From Xylaria sp. FL1777 (taxonomy: Eukaryota > Ascomycota > Sordariomycetes > Xylariales > Xylariaceae), in contig MU400600.1 of assembly GCA_022578965.1 (NCBI GenBank), positions 113,718 to 177,717 on the forward strand: a DNA stretch of 64,000 bases, in the 5' to 3' direction. Shown piece after piece: positions 49,201 through 61,514 of this stretch (its first letter is position 1; each line of letters opens with the position of its first letter). Made by a program: the position numbers and the translations under genes. The notes beneath the pieces were generated by a model, which saw only the letters and a list, made by a program, of their open reading frames with translations, made no database searches and was not told where the DNA came from.

Positions 49201-51370
49201 TAGCTGCTAACAAAAGAAAAAATAGCAAAAAAAATCTTTTTTTAAAAAAACGCAAAAAAAGCACAAATAGCACATATATTAAAAAAAGCCTAAAAAAACT
49301 AGCAAAACATAAAGCTTAACAATAAAAACAACCTTAATATATTTATAACTTGTTATAACTTAAATGCTGCTATAAAAGCTAACTAAAAAAGCGTTAAAAA
49401 TACTGTTTAAAAGCTTTTTTAATAAACTTTGTTAAATGTAAACACGTTAAAATTTTAAGTATAAGTTGCAGCTTTATAGCTAATTTACAACAATAAAGCA
49501 GTGTTATTTAAGCAAAACAAAAAAATGCTAATTAAAATTAAAAAATAAGCTAATAACTTTAAAAACAAAACATTAGCTAATATTATTAAAGCAATAAATA
49601 TAGCACTTATAAGTAGTAATGCAATTATTATTAAAAAGCTATATAGTAAAAACATAGTAATTACTTTTAAAAAAGTAATGTTTTAAAAAGCTAAAAAAAA
49701 AAAGTAAATTATAAAAGCCTTCGGAAAAAAGTTAAAAGTATAACAAAAAAAAGCAGCGTTAATAATAAAAAGCGTTCTAACAAAACAAATTAAAGTAATA
49801 TACTTAAATAAAAACTTATTACAGCTATTATGCAATAAACACTTTAAAATTATAAAATGCAAAAAAATGCTATTTAAAAACGCAAAAGCTAGATTTGCGT
49901 TAATATTATTATATATAAGTAGTATTATAGCAACTAAAACAATATGCAAAAACGGCTTTTTATAAAAAGCTTAGCTATTTAATTGCAAATTTTTTATTAT
50001 AAAGCTTAAAGTTATATAGTGCTTTAACTGCTATAAATACGGTTATATAGCTAAATATTGCTGCAAAAACTTAAAGTATAGCTATTGTTTAGCTTTAAAG
50101 CACTAAAAAAATAAAAAAAGCTACTTAGTAAAAACGCAAAAAATAAAGCAAAAATGCATAAACTACAAAAAAGCATATATAGCATAAAATAAAGCTTACT
50201 AAAAAGAAATTAAACAAAAAAACAAAGCAAAAGCAGTATATATGTTATAACTTAAAAGCTTTTAAAGTGCTAAAAAAGCAGCAGTAATAAGCAAAAAAAT
50301 AAATAAAAATAGTTTAAAAATGTTAATAGTGTTAGCATTTATAAAGCTAAATAAAAGAAAATTATTAGCAAAAAAATAGCAAACTAATAATGCAAATAAA
50401 AACTTATTTTTATTAATTTAATAATATATAATATTGCTTTTTAAAACATTATAAGATTTAAAAGCAATGCAGTATACGTATTATAAAATAACAGCTTTAA
50501 TTATATAGCAGTTTAAAAGCTAATAATTAATAAACATAGCAACATATATTGCTTTAGTAATAATAGCTACTAAGTTATTTAATTAAAAAGTAAAGCTACG
50601 CTATATATAAACAAAAAGATTGTAATAAAAACGCTAGTAAAAAACGCTAGTAAAAACTAAACAAAAATTATAATAAGCAGTAGTAATTTAGTAATATTTT
50701 TATAATTAATATATTTACTAAATTAAAAAAAAACAGTTTAGTATAGTTTAATTTAAAAAATACATAAAGCAAGCAAGCTAAAAAAACGCTATATATTTAT
50801 AAGTAATTTTAACTTTTATTATTTATTATAGAACTTAAAAAGCAAAAAAAGCTAAAAAGCAAATAAACTGCTTAAGTTTATTATATAATAAGATTTTATG
50901 CTAATTACTCCTTAAAAAGAAATAATTAAAACAAAGCATAAATAAAAAAGCTTAATAATAAACTTAGTATAAATGTTTAGCAACTTAACTATTATTTACT
51001 AAAAAAACTTAAAGTAGCTAAGTTTTAACTATAAAGCATTAAAAATTATAATTAATTTAGAAATAGCTTTATAAAAATACTTAAAAAAAGCAAAAAAATA
51101 AAACTAGCTTAAATTAAACAAAAATAAAGCAGCTATAAAAGCAAAAGCTATTATTACAAAAATATATATACTATATATATTTAGCAAGCTAAATAATGCT
51201 TTTAACCTTTTAATTTAGCAACTAGTAAAAATAGCAAATAAAACAACGCTTAAAAAAACTATAGAAAAAAACATTAAGTATTACTTTAATAATTTTTAGA
51301 AATAGTTAAAACAAAAAAAAAAGCAAAACAAGCATACTGTAGGTTTTAAAGCAAAAGAACTAAAGTATAA

Positions 51371-51402
51371 CAAACCTGTTATATATTAATATAACAGGTT
51401 TG
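51371..51402. repeat. 14-bp inverted repeat with 4-bp loop
   Basis: The arms CAAACCTGTTATAT and ATATAACAGGTTTG are exact reverse complements around ATTA. They sit at the edge of a slightly more G/C-rich island (about 51340-51520) in the AT block. It could be the end of a decayed element or a hairpin; function unknown. Confidence 0.85.
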
Positions 51403-51660
51403 CTTTTGGGGTCTTAATTTGTAAGTAATAATAGGATCCTTAACAGTAGTTTATTAAGGAAGTTTTTGAGGTACTTTTATTACTATGCATTAATAAAGGT
51501 CTTAAAGAATTAAAAGTAATAAATATATTAATGCTTAGCAATTATAAAAAATTAATAGCTAAAAAATTAAAACTAAGTAAGTAATTAAATATAAAAAGTG
51601 CATAATTATATAAACAAAAAAAAAGTAGGAAAAATAATAACTTTTTTTAGATTATTGCAA

Positions 51661-51755
51661 GTTTAATAAGCATTAAATTACTATAAGCTTAATAAGCTTT
51701 AAATTATTGTAAGCTTAATAAGCTTTAAATTATTATAAGCTTAATAAGCTAAGTA
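51661..51755. repeat. 26-bp tandem repeat, about 3.6 copies
   Basis: Units based on AGCTTAATAAGCTTTAAATT are repeated about every 26 bp, the middle two nearly identical. It is a minisatellite in the AT-rich block, about 260 bp after the inverted repeat. Confidence 0.8.
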
Positions 51756-53645
51756 AATTATTATATAACTTTAGCTTTAGCTAGCAAAAAAAAAAGTGCA
51801 AAGTATATATAAAAGCATTAAGCTGCTTTAAAAGCTACTTTTGTGCTAATTTTGTAATACTATTTTTTTTTTCTAGAATTATTGTTTTAATAATTCTTTG
51901 TAAGTATTCTTTTTTTTTTTTTTTTTATATGTTATAATGTTAAAACGCATTAAAAAAACTAACTGTTTATTTAAAACAAAGCAAAAACTTGTTTTTGCTT
52001 TTTTTATTAATTTTATTAGCTATAAAGTTATGCTTTACTTTTGCTGCTTTAATTAATTATTAATATACAAAATAACAGATAATATGTTTTATTGTTTTAA
52101 ATGTATATGCGTTAGTTATTTTTGCAACAAATTAAAAGTTTTAATTAACTTAATTAATAATATAATTTTTAAACACCGTTGTTTTAAAAAAAAAAAAAAG
52201 CAAGCAAAACAACAGTTATTTTTAATTTAAAAAAAATTAAAACAAGCTTAAAATAGCTTTAATTTTGTTTTAAGCAAATTAGCTTAGCTTTATATATAAA
52301 AACGTTTTTTAAAAGCAAAAAGTGTTAAAATAGTTTAGCAAAAGCTTTAGTTTTTAAATAAACTAAACAAAATAAAGCGTATTAAAAAAGAACAAAAAGC
52401 GCTAGCAAAAAAGCAAAAACAATAAAAAAAGCGGGCTAAAGTAATATAAGCTGCTTTATTTAAGTTTAATTAAAATTTTTTAAGCGTTTTTTTTAAAGTT
52501 AACTTTTTTTTTTTAGTTTTAAGCAGTTAAAATATTAATAATAAAACTAATTTATAACTACTTTAGCAGTTTTTAAGTATTTTTTAAGTTTTTAAGTATT
52601 ATTAACATATAAGTATTTTTTTTATTTAATAAAATATTTTAAGTTATTATTGTTTTAACAGAAATTTAGTATATTTTTAACTTTATAAACGTTTTAATTT
52701 ATTTTTATTTTTAGTTATGTTTTAATAAATATTTTAATAAGTATTAGTTTTAGTAAAAAAATGTAAAAAATAAAGTAAATTTGCATATTTTTTAATAATA
52801 ATAGTTTATAGTTAATAAATAAAATAATTTCTTTAATTTTAAAAAAGCTAAGTTTTTTAAATTTTAATTTATTGCTTAGTTATTTTATTTTAATTTAAAA
52901 AATATTAATGTTTATATTTTGTTTTTATTATAGCAAGTAAACCTTGTTTCTTTTTTTAAAGGTTAGTTCTTTAGTTTATTTCTTGTTATAATATATTAAT
53001 ATTTATTGTTATAAAAATTAAAAGCATAATTGCAGTTTAGTTTGTAGCGTTTTAATTTTTATTATAATAATATTTGCTTAAAGTACTATAGTTAAAATAA
53101 CAAATACTTTTATTAATGTTTTTTTTTGTTTTTTAATAATTGCTTGCTATTTATAAACAGCTTTATGCAAAAATATGTTTATATTTTTGTTTATTAATAT
53201 ATTATATAAAATTTATGCTATTAATAATAGTTTTATTTAATTATATTATTAATAGTTAATATAACTTCGTAAATATTGTTTTAATATTTAGTTTAGTTTT
53301 TTTGTTTGTTTATTTATTTATAAGTAATAAGCAGTTAAAAACTTTAATTTAATACTAATAAATTTAAAAAAACTAGTTTTAAACTTAAAAGTAAATAATT
53401 TATTTTAGTTTAAAATAATTTTTTTTAATAGCTTATATTTATTTAAATATTAGTATATAAAAGCATATATAAGTTGTTTAGCTATTATATTTTCTTTAAA
53501 CAGTAAAAAGTAAGCATATTTAGTAAATCTATTAATAATAATTTATATTTTATTATATTGTACTTTTATAACTAAATTAGTTAATAAAAGTAATACTATA
53601 ATAAAATTTTAAGCAATAGTATACTATGTTTATTTAAATATTTAT

Positions 53646-53650
53646 ATAAG
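53646..53650. repeat. Target-site duplication, left copy (ATAAG)
   Basis: ATAAG directly precedes the left LTR and matches the five bases after the right LTR. A 5-bp duplication is usual for Ty3- and Ty1-type integration. Confidence 0.8.
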
Positions 53651-53843
53651 TGTTACGGGAAGTATAAAGTATTAAAGGTTAAGTATAATAGTTAATATAT
53701 CTTTAGTTTTATAGTAAGTATTTAATAAAACTAAAGCTTAAAAAAAAGAGAAAACTTTTATAAAATAAGTATAAAAAGGATATCTTATATATACATATAA
53801 CTTATAACATGTACTAAAGTATTTAAGTAGCTTAATTATAATA
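53651..53843 (-). repeat. Left LTR (3' LTR if the element is on the minus strand)
   Basis: 193 bp, about 89% identical to the right copy by eye, with no insertions or deletions. It begins TGTTACGGGA on the plus strand and ends ATTATAATA; the final CA seen in the other copy is changed to TA. Confidence 0.88.
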
Positions 53844-53860
53844 ACTATTTTTTTTTTTTT
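53844..53860 (-). promoter_or_regulatory. Polypurine-tract-like sequence
   Basis: On the minus strand this reads A13 followed by TAGT, directly next to the left LTR. Retroelements prime plus-strand synthesis from such a tract beside the 3' LTR. G-to-A mutation would turn a mixed A/G tract into pure A. Confidence 0.5.
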
Positions 53861-54100
53861 AATTAGGTTGTTTTTAACCTATATATAAGTAAAATTAATT
53901 AAAGTAATTAATTTTAAGTATAAGTAGTAAAATAAAGTAGTATAAAGTAATTAAGCATAAATATAGTATATTAAATAAAATGCTTGTATAGTATAGTAGT
54001 TAAAGTACTTATGTATTTATGCTTATGTTTATATATTAAGTTACGTTTGTTTTGTGCTATATTTATAGCAAGTTTTGCGCTTATATTTCTGTTGCTATAT

Positions 54101-54101
<1 letters not shown>

Positions 54102-54137
<36 letters not shown>
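54102..54137. repeat. 36-base T homopolymer
   Basis: An unbroken run of about 36 T inside the LTR element. It may be a mutated purine tract on the other strand. Its exact length is uncertain in any assembly. Confidence 0.8.
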
Positions 54138-54139
<2 letters not shown>

Positions 54140-57100
54140 CTGCTACTAAACAATTAGTTTTAGCTATACATTTTACTACTGCTATTCTTATACTTATTTT
54201 ATATCTTTTCTGCTTTTTTTTTAATTATTATTTGTATTATAATTATGCTGCTTAAACTTGCAGTAGTTAAAAGTAGTACATATAAACGTAATTACAATTA
54301 AAGCTATAGTTATAAACGTAAACGCAGAAAATTATTATAACTTGCTTTATGCTTAAATTTATTTAAAAATAAGTTTAATTTTACTATAAAACAAAACTTT
54401 AATAAACTTTTTTGCTAGAAGTTTAATAATTTTAGTAATAAAAATAAAAGTTTTAGCAGTTTGCTTTTTTTTTAAAACAGCTTTAATTTTGATAAAGATA
54501 TAAACATTATTAAGCTTTTTATAGGTTAAAAAAAAAAAAATAAAAATAAAAATAAAAATGATTTAGACTTTATAAATCTAAATGAAAATCTAAATGCTGT
54601 TTTACGTAATTTTAATATAAATAACGTAAAAAATAAGTCCGATTTTAATGCAAATATTAAAGTTTTTATGTTAGCTAAACGTTAGCTTATTTTTATAGTA
54701 ATTTTTGTTTGCAAACCTTATAAACAAACTACTAAAGCTAAAAACAAAAAATATAAAACTATTAAAAAAGCAATAGTTTTAAGTAGTTTATTAGTATATT
54801 AGCTTTGTTTTAAGCGTTTTAAAAAAGCATTTTAGCTAAAAAATAGCTTACTTTTAAATGTAGTTTATAAATTTAAAAATCTAAAAATAACAGCTTATAT
54901 AAGCTATATAAACAGCTATACTTTATGTAAGCTTATAAGTTAATTTATATTTATTTTAAATTAGTTTTACTAATAGGTTAGCTGTTTATTATGTTATATT
55001 TTAATGCAATATATATTTAAAAGTTGTTAAACTAGTTTGTTTATTTTTTTGTTTTTTAGAAAAACAATTATAGAAAAGTTGTTATAAATAAAAATTGCGC
55101 TATTGTTTAAAAGATTTCGAACGATTATTATATTAACTTTGCAGCTATATAGTTTTGCTTTTTAAAGGCATTTTTGCGTTTTTTATTAATTTATAAAGCT
55201 TAGTTTTAATTAATTAGCAAAGTTAATAATATAAAAATAAGTTGTTTTGTTTTTATTTCGTATAAAGTTTAGCTAACAATTAATAATGCAGAAATATTAT
55301 GCTAAATATAAACATTTAATAGCAAAATGCAAATTTTTAGCTTGCTAAGCTATTAAGCTTTTTTATATAAGCGCTATAAATAGCTTTATTTAAACTAATT
55401 TTATAAGATTTTTTAACAGAATTAAAACTATTTTTAATGCTAGCGATATGCTTATTTAATTACATTTAAAATGCAAGTTATAAACTATAAATATGCAGCT
55501 TAAAGAGCTGCTTTTATTTCTTTTAAAAAAAATATGCATAAAGCTATATTAACTATTACTAATAAGCGTAAATAAAAATATTTAGTTAGCTTTTTTTAAC
55601 ATAAAAATGTTTTAAAGTTTAATAATTAATGTTTTAGAGCTTTTTTATAAAAATATTATAACTTGTTTGTAGTGTTTTTATATGTAGCTTATTAGTAAAA
55701 CGTAGATATTTTAAAACTTAAAGCAATAAATGTAATTTTTATTACGTAATTAAAAACGAAAAAATAACTAGTTAGTATATATAACATATTTAAGCTTTAG
55801 TTTATAGCTAAATTAATAATAAATTAGTATTATTTTGTTAGCTTAATAGCTTTGCTTTTTTTTTGTAACTTAAGCGCTTTTTAAAGTTTTTAATTGCTTT
55901 AAAAGCTATAATATTAGTAATAAATATTTACTAATTATACTTAGTTAGCTAGCTTTTTTACTTAATAAAATAATATTTTTTTTTATTATAAGTTATTTTA
56001 TTTACTATATTTTTAATTTTTTATTTTTTTAATTTATTTTTAAGGTTTAATATAAATAAATTATATTTATGTTTAGTTTTTTAAAGCTTAAGCAGCTAAA
56101 TTAGAAAAACAAAATAAAGATAGCTATATTATTTTAAGAAACTAATACAATATGCTTATAAACTAACTATAAAAAGAATTTAAAAAGGTTTAATAAACTT
56201 AAGCGCTAATTTTTTATTTTTAAATTTAATATTTTTTGTTAATAGTACTATTAAGTTTTTAGTTTTAAAGGTTATAAGTTTATGCTTATTATTATAGTAT
56301 TTTATATATTTATTAATTATAATTTGTTATTGCTTTGTTATTTTGTTTTTAATAGTTTATAACTTGTTAAAACGTTTTTATATAGCTAAAATTTTTTTTA
56401 ATGTAAAGTTGTTTTTAATAAACAAACGAAATTTTAGTATATAACTATATAAAGCTTTAAAAGGTAATTGTTTAGTTATAAAATTAATAGCAGAATTTAT
56501 AGCAAAAAAAGCTTAAAATAAAAGTTAAAGCTAATTAGTTTGTTTACTATTTATAAAGCACTTAAGATAGCTTTTAATTATTTAGTTTATTTGTTTTGTT
56601 TATTTATTAGTTTTAAAATAAAATGCTACTAAAAGCTTTTGTTTAACTTTTAAGTAATAATATAAATTAAACTAAAATTAGCTAGTAAAAATAAAGCTTT
56701 TATTAAAAATAATGCTTTTTAAGCTATTATAAATGCATTTAATTTTATAGTAAAATAAAACTGCTAGCTTAATTAAAGTTATAGTAGTATTAACTAAAAA
56801 TAGGTATATAAGCTTAATAAATTTATTTATAATAATAAAAATAATATTAACTAGTTTTTTTTTATAGAAAGTTTTTAGCAAACTTATAATAAAGTTTATA
56901 AATAGCTTTTATATAAGTTTACTAAATATTAGCAAAGCGTTAAGTTTATTATATTTTTAGTAATGTTTTGCTTTAGTTTTAAAGCAAATTATATAGCTTT
57001 ATACGTACTTTTTAATATTTAGTTTTATATTGCTTTAGTAAAACTTTTGTTATAGCAGTTTTAAAGTATAGCTTTAGCTAAAATGTTTAGCTAAAAAATT

Positions 57101-60100
57101 ATTATAGTATAACTTAATAAGTTAAAAATGTATAACTTTTTTAAAAAAAATATAAATTTTGTTTTTATAGCAAATTAAAGATTTTTTTATTAACTATTAA
57201 AAATTTATAAGCTTTTTTGCTTTTAATTGTTTTATAATTGCATAGCATTTAAGGTTTTTTTTTTAAACTTTTTAGATAAGGTTTTTTAGCTCTTTAAAAG
57301 CTTTTAGATTTTTTAATTTTTTTAAGCCTGCAGCTATTTATATATGCAAACATATAACTGCTTAAATAAAAAAAGCTTTTTTAATAAATATAGCTTTAAA
57401 GTATAAAGCTTTAGCTTAAGCATTAAAATATAAATTAAAAATTTTAACTTGTTATACTACTGCAACTTTTCTTTTTAACGTTAAAAAAATGTTAATATTA
57501 CTAAGCAAAACAACTATATAATTAAAACAGCGCAAAAAAAAATTAACTTTGTTTTTTTTGCTTGCTTAATATTTAATAATAAAGTTAAAAAAAGCTAATA
57601 ATAAACACTAACAAGCTTGCTTTTTATTAAGCTTTAGCGTTTTTATAAATGTTTAAAAGTTAGCATAGTTAGTTAATACTTTAATTAATAAATTGCTTTT
57701 TTATAAATAATACTACTAGTGTTTAAAGCAATTTACTATTGTAAGCATTTTTTAGTTAAGCGTATTATACTGCATTTTTTTCTTAAATAGCTTCTAAAAA
57801 TAAAACATAACTAGTTTAAAAATGCTTTAATTATTTTGCTAAAATAAATTTTTTATAAAGGCTACCTTAAAAAAATTAGTTTTTAGCAATATTTGTTTTT
57901 TAGGGTTAAAATATGTAAAAAAAATAGTTTGCTTAAATGTATTTTAAAAGTTTTTAAAAGCTTTTTTTTTAAGACTATCTAAGAAAATTCAACTTTTTTT
58001 CGTTTTTGTTACGTTTTTTTTTAGATATTTAAACAAAAGTATAGCAATATAAGAATACCTGTTTATAAAACAGCAATAAAAGTTACAAAACTTCAAAAAT
58101 TATTATAGCGCTTAATAAATATTTAGTATAAGCTATTGCTAAATAATGTTTATATATAAAAAGTTTATTTTAATTTTTTAGCTAAAAATAATATAACTTA
58201 AAAATTTAATTTTTTTTTAATAAAATTAGTACTTAAATAGTTTAGCATATAGTTTTGCTTTTTATAGCTTTTTAATAATGTTTTAAACATATTTTATATA
58301 AGAATTTTTATTTAAAGAAAAAATAAGCATATTATTAAAATATACAATATAAAATATATTTATTATATTATTAAATGCTTTTTATATATAACTTTAAAAA
58401 GTAGCAAAAGCATTTAATAAACTTATAAGTATAACTAGAAATTTATAGTAACTATAGCATATATAAAACGTTGTTTTTTATTTATTTTTTTCTTAAATGC
58501 GTAAGCAATAATAAGTATTCTTAAGGTTAATTTTATTAAAGATTTTAGCTTTTAAGATTTTATTAAGCAGCTTTAAAATAAGTAATAAAATATATTAATT
58601 TTTGCGCATAATTTAATTAAGTTCTTTATAGTTTATATATAAGCATAAGCTTTTATTTTTTTTAAATATAAAAAGAATTAAAGCGCTAGCAAAGCTAGTA
58701 AACTTTTTAATTTTTTTTGCTTTTAGTATTTTATTAAGCTATTTTTGTAGTTTTTTTAGCTTATTTTAAGCTAATAAATATATAAAAAAATAAAGTATAA
58801 TTACGTTTTTTTTTAGTTTAATAGCAAAGTTTTTTTGCTTTAATTATAGCAATATGTTTGCTTTGCTAATATTAAAAAATTTAAATAAATTATAAAACTT
58901 TTTTAGAATTATTATAAAATTAAAGTAACTAAAGCTTTTTTTTAACTTTTTAAGCTATATAAGTTTAAGTAGTTAAATAATAGCATAACAGTAAGCCTAG
59001 TTTTAGCAAGCTTTTGTAAATTTAGTTAGGCTAAATATTTTTATTTAAAAGCAGCATAATTTAAAAAACTATTAATTAGTGCTTAAATTTAGTATAATTT
59101 CTTTATTTTTTAAAGTAGTTTAAAATAATAAAAAAAAGCTGCTTTTAAAGCAATAGTTATAGTTAATAGTTATATATGCACGCTTAATTTTGCAAGTAAT
59201 ACTATAACTATTAATTAATTTGTAAATAACTTAATAAGCTTTATAAATAGGAAATTTACTTTTAGCAGTATGCTATAATATAAGTATATAAAAAAATGCT
59301 TGCTATAATTTATAATAAAAAGCAAAAGTAAAACTAATATAGTTATATTTAACGTATAAATTAAAATTAATATAAGTTTTAATAAGTAGTTTTATAAAGC
59401 TAATAAAATAAATAGTGCAAAAAGTATAAAAATAGCATAAAATAAGTATATAAAGTAATAACTTTAGCTTAAAACTTATAGCTAGTATAATTAATACTAA
59501 GCTTACTATTTGTTTTTTAAGTTATAGTACTATAGCTTTTATAAAAAAAGTGTATAAAACTTTAATTATTATTTTTAGTTTTTTTTATTTATGTTTTAGT
59601 TTTTATTTACTTAAATTTTTTAAATAGTTTGTTTTTAAGTAATATTACTATTATAGCTAATATAGCTACTAAATTTATTGTTTTTATTATTGCTATTATT
59701 ATTATTACTTTTAAGCTAAAAGCAGTTAAAAGCAATATAGCTAAGTTATTTATAGCTATAGCAAGTAAAGTTTTTATAAAAGTTTAAATTTAAACTACTT
59801 TTATTATTGTTTTAAGGTTAATTCAGAGAAGTTTTAAAAGTATAACAGTTCTTTAAAGTATAAGTATTATTATTATTATTTTAGTTATTTATGTATTTTT
59901 GGTTTTAGTACTAGCTATAACCTTTATTATTGTTGCTTTTATAGTATTAGTTTTAGCTTTTATAGCTATTATTGCTTTTATAGAATTTTTAGTTATTATT
60001 ATTGCGGCTATTATTATAATTATTGCTTTTATAAAAATAGTTTTAACTATTAAAACTAGTATTATTATTTTTATAGCTAGTATTAATATATTAATTATTA

Positions 60101-60769
60101 GTTTAGTTTTGCTTAATATTTAAGGTTAATTTACTAGTAATTTAAGTAACGTTTAACTTTAGTTTTTTTTTACTGTAGTTTAAGCGTTGTTTTTTAGTTA
60201 TTAGTTTTTAGCGTTATTATGCAGCATTAATTATATTAGCTTATATAATTAGCAATAAGTTATAATAGTTTATTAGCTTTTACTAAAGTAGTATACTTAG
60301 TTTTTAGTAGTATAACAAAGCTTTTTTGCTTTTGTTTTAGCAAACATTTTAAAGTTTAATACTAGCAAAGTATTAATTAAACAGTTTTAAGTTTTAATTA
60401 GCTTGTTAACTTGCTTGTTTTAATTATATGTTTATGTTAGTTTATAAAAAAGCAAACTATTTAAGCAAAGTTTTAGTTTAGTTTAAAAATACTTTTTAGT
60501 TAGTTTTAAATCGTTTTTTTTTCAAAGTTAATAACTTTTGCAATGTTAATTAATAAACATTCTTATAGTTTTAGTTTATATTGTTATGCATATATAAAAT
60601 CTTGTTTTTATTACAACAGAATTTTTAATTAGCTTTTTTAAAAATAGTTTGAAGTTTTTTTATTTATTTTAGCTAGTATTAATAAGTAAATTTTATGCTA
60701 AAAAGGTTATAATTAAACTTTAATAATTAGCTAAAATTAGCATTTTTGAATAAATAGCACTAATAGTAA

Positions 60770-61080
60770 TATAAGCAATTTTAACATAATTAGTGTTTAG
60801 GTTTTCCCTGATTATACTTTTTATTAAAGCTAAAAAATAAAGGGTTGTTATTATTATTAGGATTTTTATGTTTTTATTTTTAACTTAAGTTGCAGAATTG
60901 TTTTTTAAGGTTTAAAAAGTTTTCCTGTTTTTCTAAAAATGTTGTTTTTTGGTTTTTTTGTTTACTTAATTATAAAATAAAAGTAATACAAGCTATTTTT
61001 GATTTTAAAGCAACTTGTTTGCCTTTATTTTTTTGCTGCGCAACTTGCTGCTTTAGCTTTCTAATTTTAGCTAAAAGTTA
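60770..61080 (-). pseudogene. Gag-like coding remnant inside the LTR element
   Basis: On the minus strand one frame of about 100 codons has only about four stops, all TAA, which could come from CAA. It encodes a Lys/Gln-rich, probably coiled-coil segment (KIRKLKQQVAQQKNKGKQVA), then an Asn/Lys-rich part (KHKNPNNNNNPLFF). It lies 240-550 bp inside the presumed 5' LTR, where gag should begin. It also keeps GA, GG, TC and CC steps that the rest of the block has lost. The gag identity is inference from position. Confidence 0.4.
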
Positions 61081-61316
61081 TGCAATTTATATTTATAATA
61101 GTTAAGTATTAGTACTTAAAGCACTAAGTAATTGTTGTTTGCTTAAGCTTAATTTTAGAAATAATTTATACTAAGTTTGTTTTTAGTTCATTATTAAAGT
61201 TTGTTTTAAAAAAAAGCTATTAAAAATAGCACTAGCTTATATAGTTAATTAATGTTTAGCTATTCTGTAGTATAACAAAGTATTATAAGTAACCTTATTT
61301 TAGAAAGCTTTAAAAT

Positions 61317-61509
61317 TGTTATAGAAAGTATAAAGCATTAAAGATTAAGTATAATAGTTAATATATCTTTAGTTTTATAGTAAATATTTAATAAAACTAA
61401 AGCTTAAAGAAAAGAGGAAACTTCTATAAAATAGGTATAGAAAAAATATCTTATATATATATATAACCTATAACATATGCTAAAGTACTTAAGTAGCCTA
61501 GTTATGACA
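61317..61509 (-). repeat. Right LTR (5' LTR if the element is on the minus strand)
   Basis: 193 bp, aligns over its full length with 53651-53843. On the minus strand it starts TGTCATAAC and ends TAACA. It shows the intact TG...CA ends and defines the element border. Confidence 0.88.
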
Positions 61510-61514
61510 ATAAG
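61510..61514. repeat. Target-site duplication, right copy (ATAAG)
   Basis: ATAAG directly follows the right LTR and equals the five bases before the left LTR. Confidence 0.8.

Larger units (their letters stand above)
53651..61509 (-). mobile_element. Mutated LTR retrotransposon, about 7.86 kb
   Basis: The element is bounded by two 193-bp direct repeats (53651-53843 and 61317-61509), each once starting TG and ending CA, and by ATAAG on both sides. Just inside the left LTR a run of 13 T (53848-53860) reads on the minus strand as a purine tract, as expected before a 3' LTR. The sense strand is therefore probably minus, with the 5' LTR on the right. In agreement, about 61075-60775 on the minus strand reads as a protein-like frame with few stops and many Lys/Gln, in gag position. 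No reverse transcriptase motif could be read through the damage, so the Ty3/Ty1 class is open. Size and 5-bp duplication fit a full-length element. Confidence 0.85.

Noticed and set aside
49683..49949. 88-codon hydrophobic frame in the AT block; similar frames at 56678-56881 and 59899-60123
   Set aside because: They consist of Ile, Leu, Phe, Asn and Lys as expected from A/T runs, have no motif and no coding-like composition.
54540..56000. A long plus-strand frame whose stops are all TAA or TAG, as if glutamine codons had mutated
   Set aside because: Stops occur at about one codon in ten, which is what random sequence of this composition gives, and TGA is rare everywhere in the block. The frame is not evidence of a gene.
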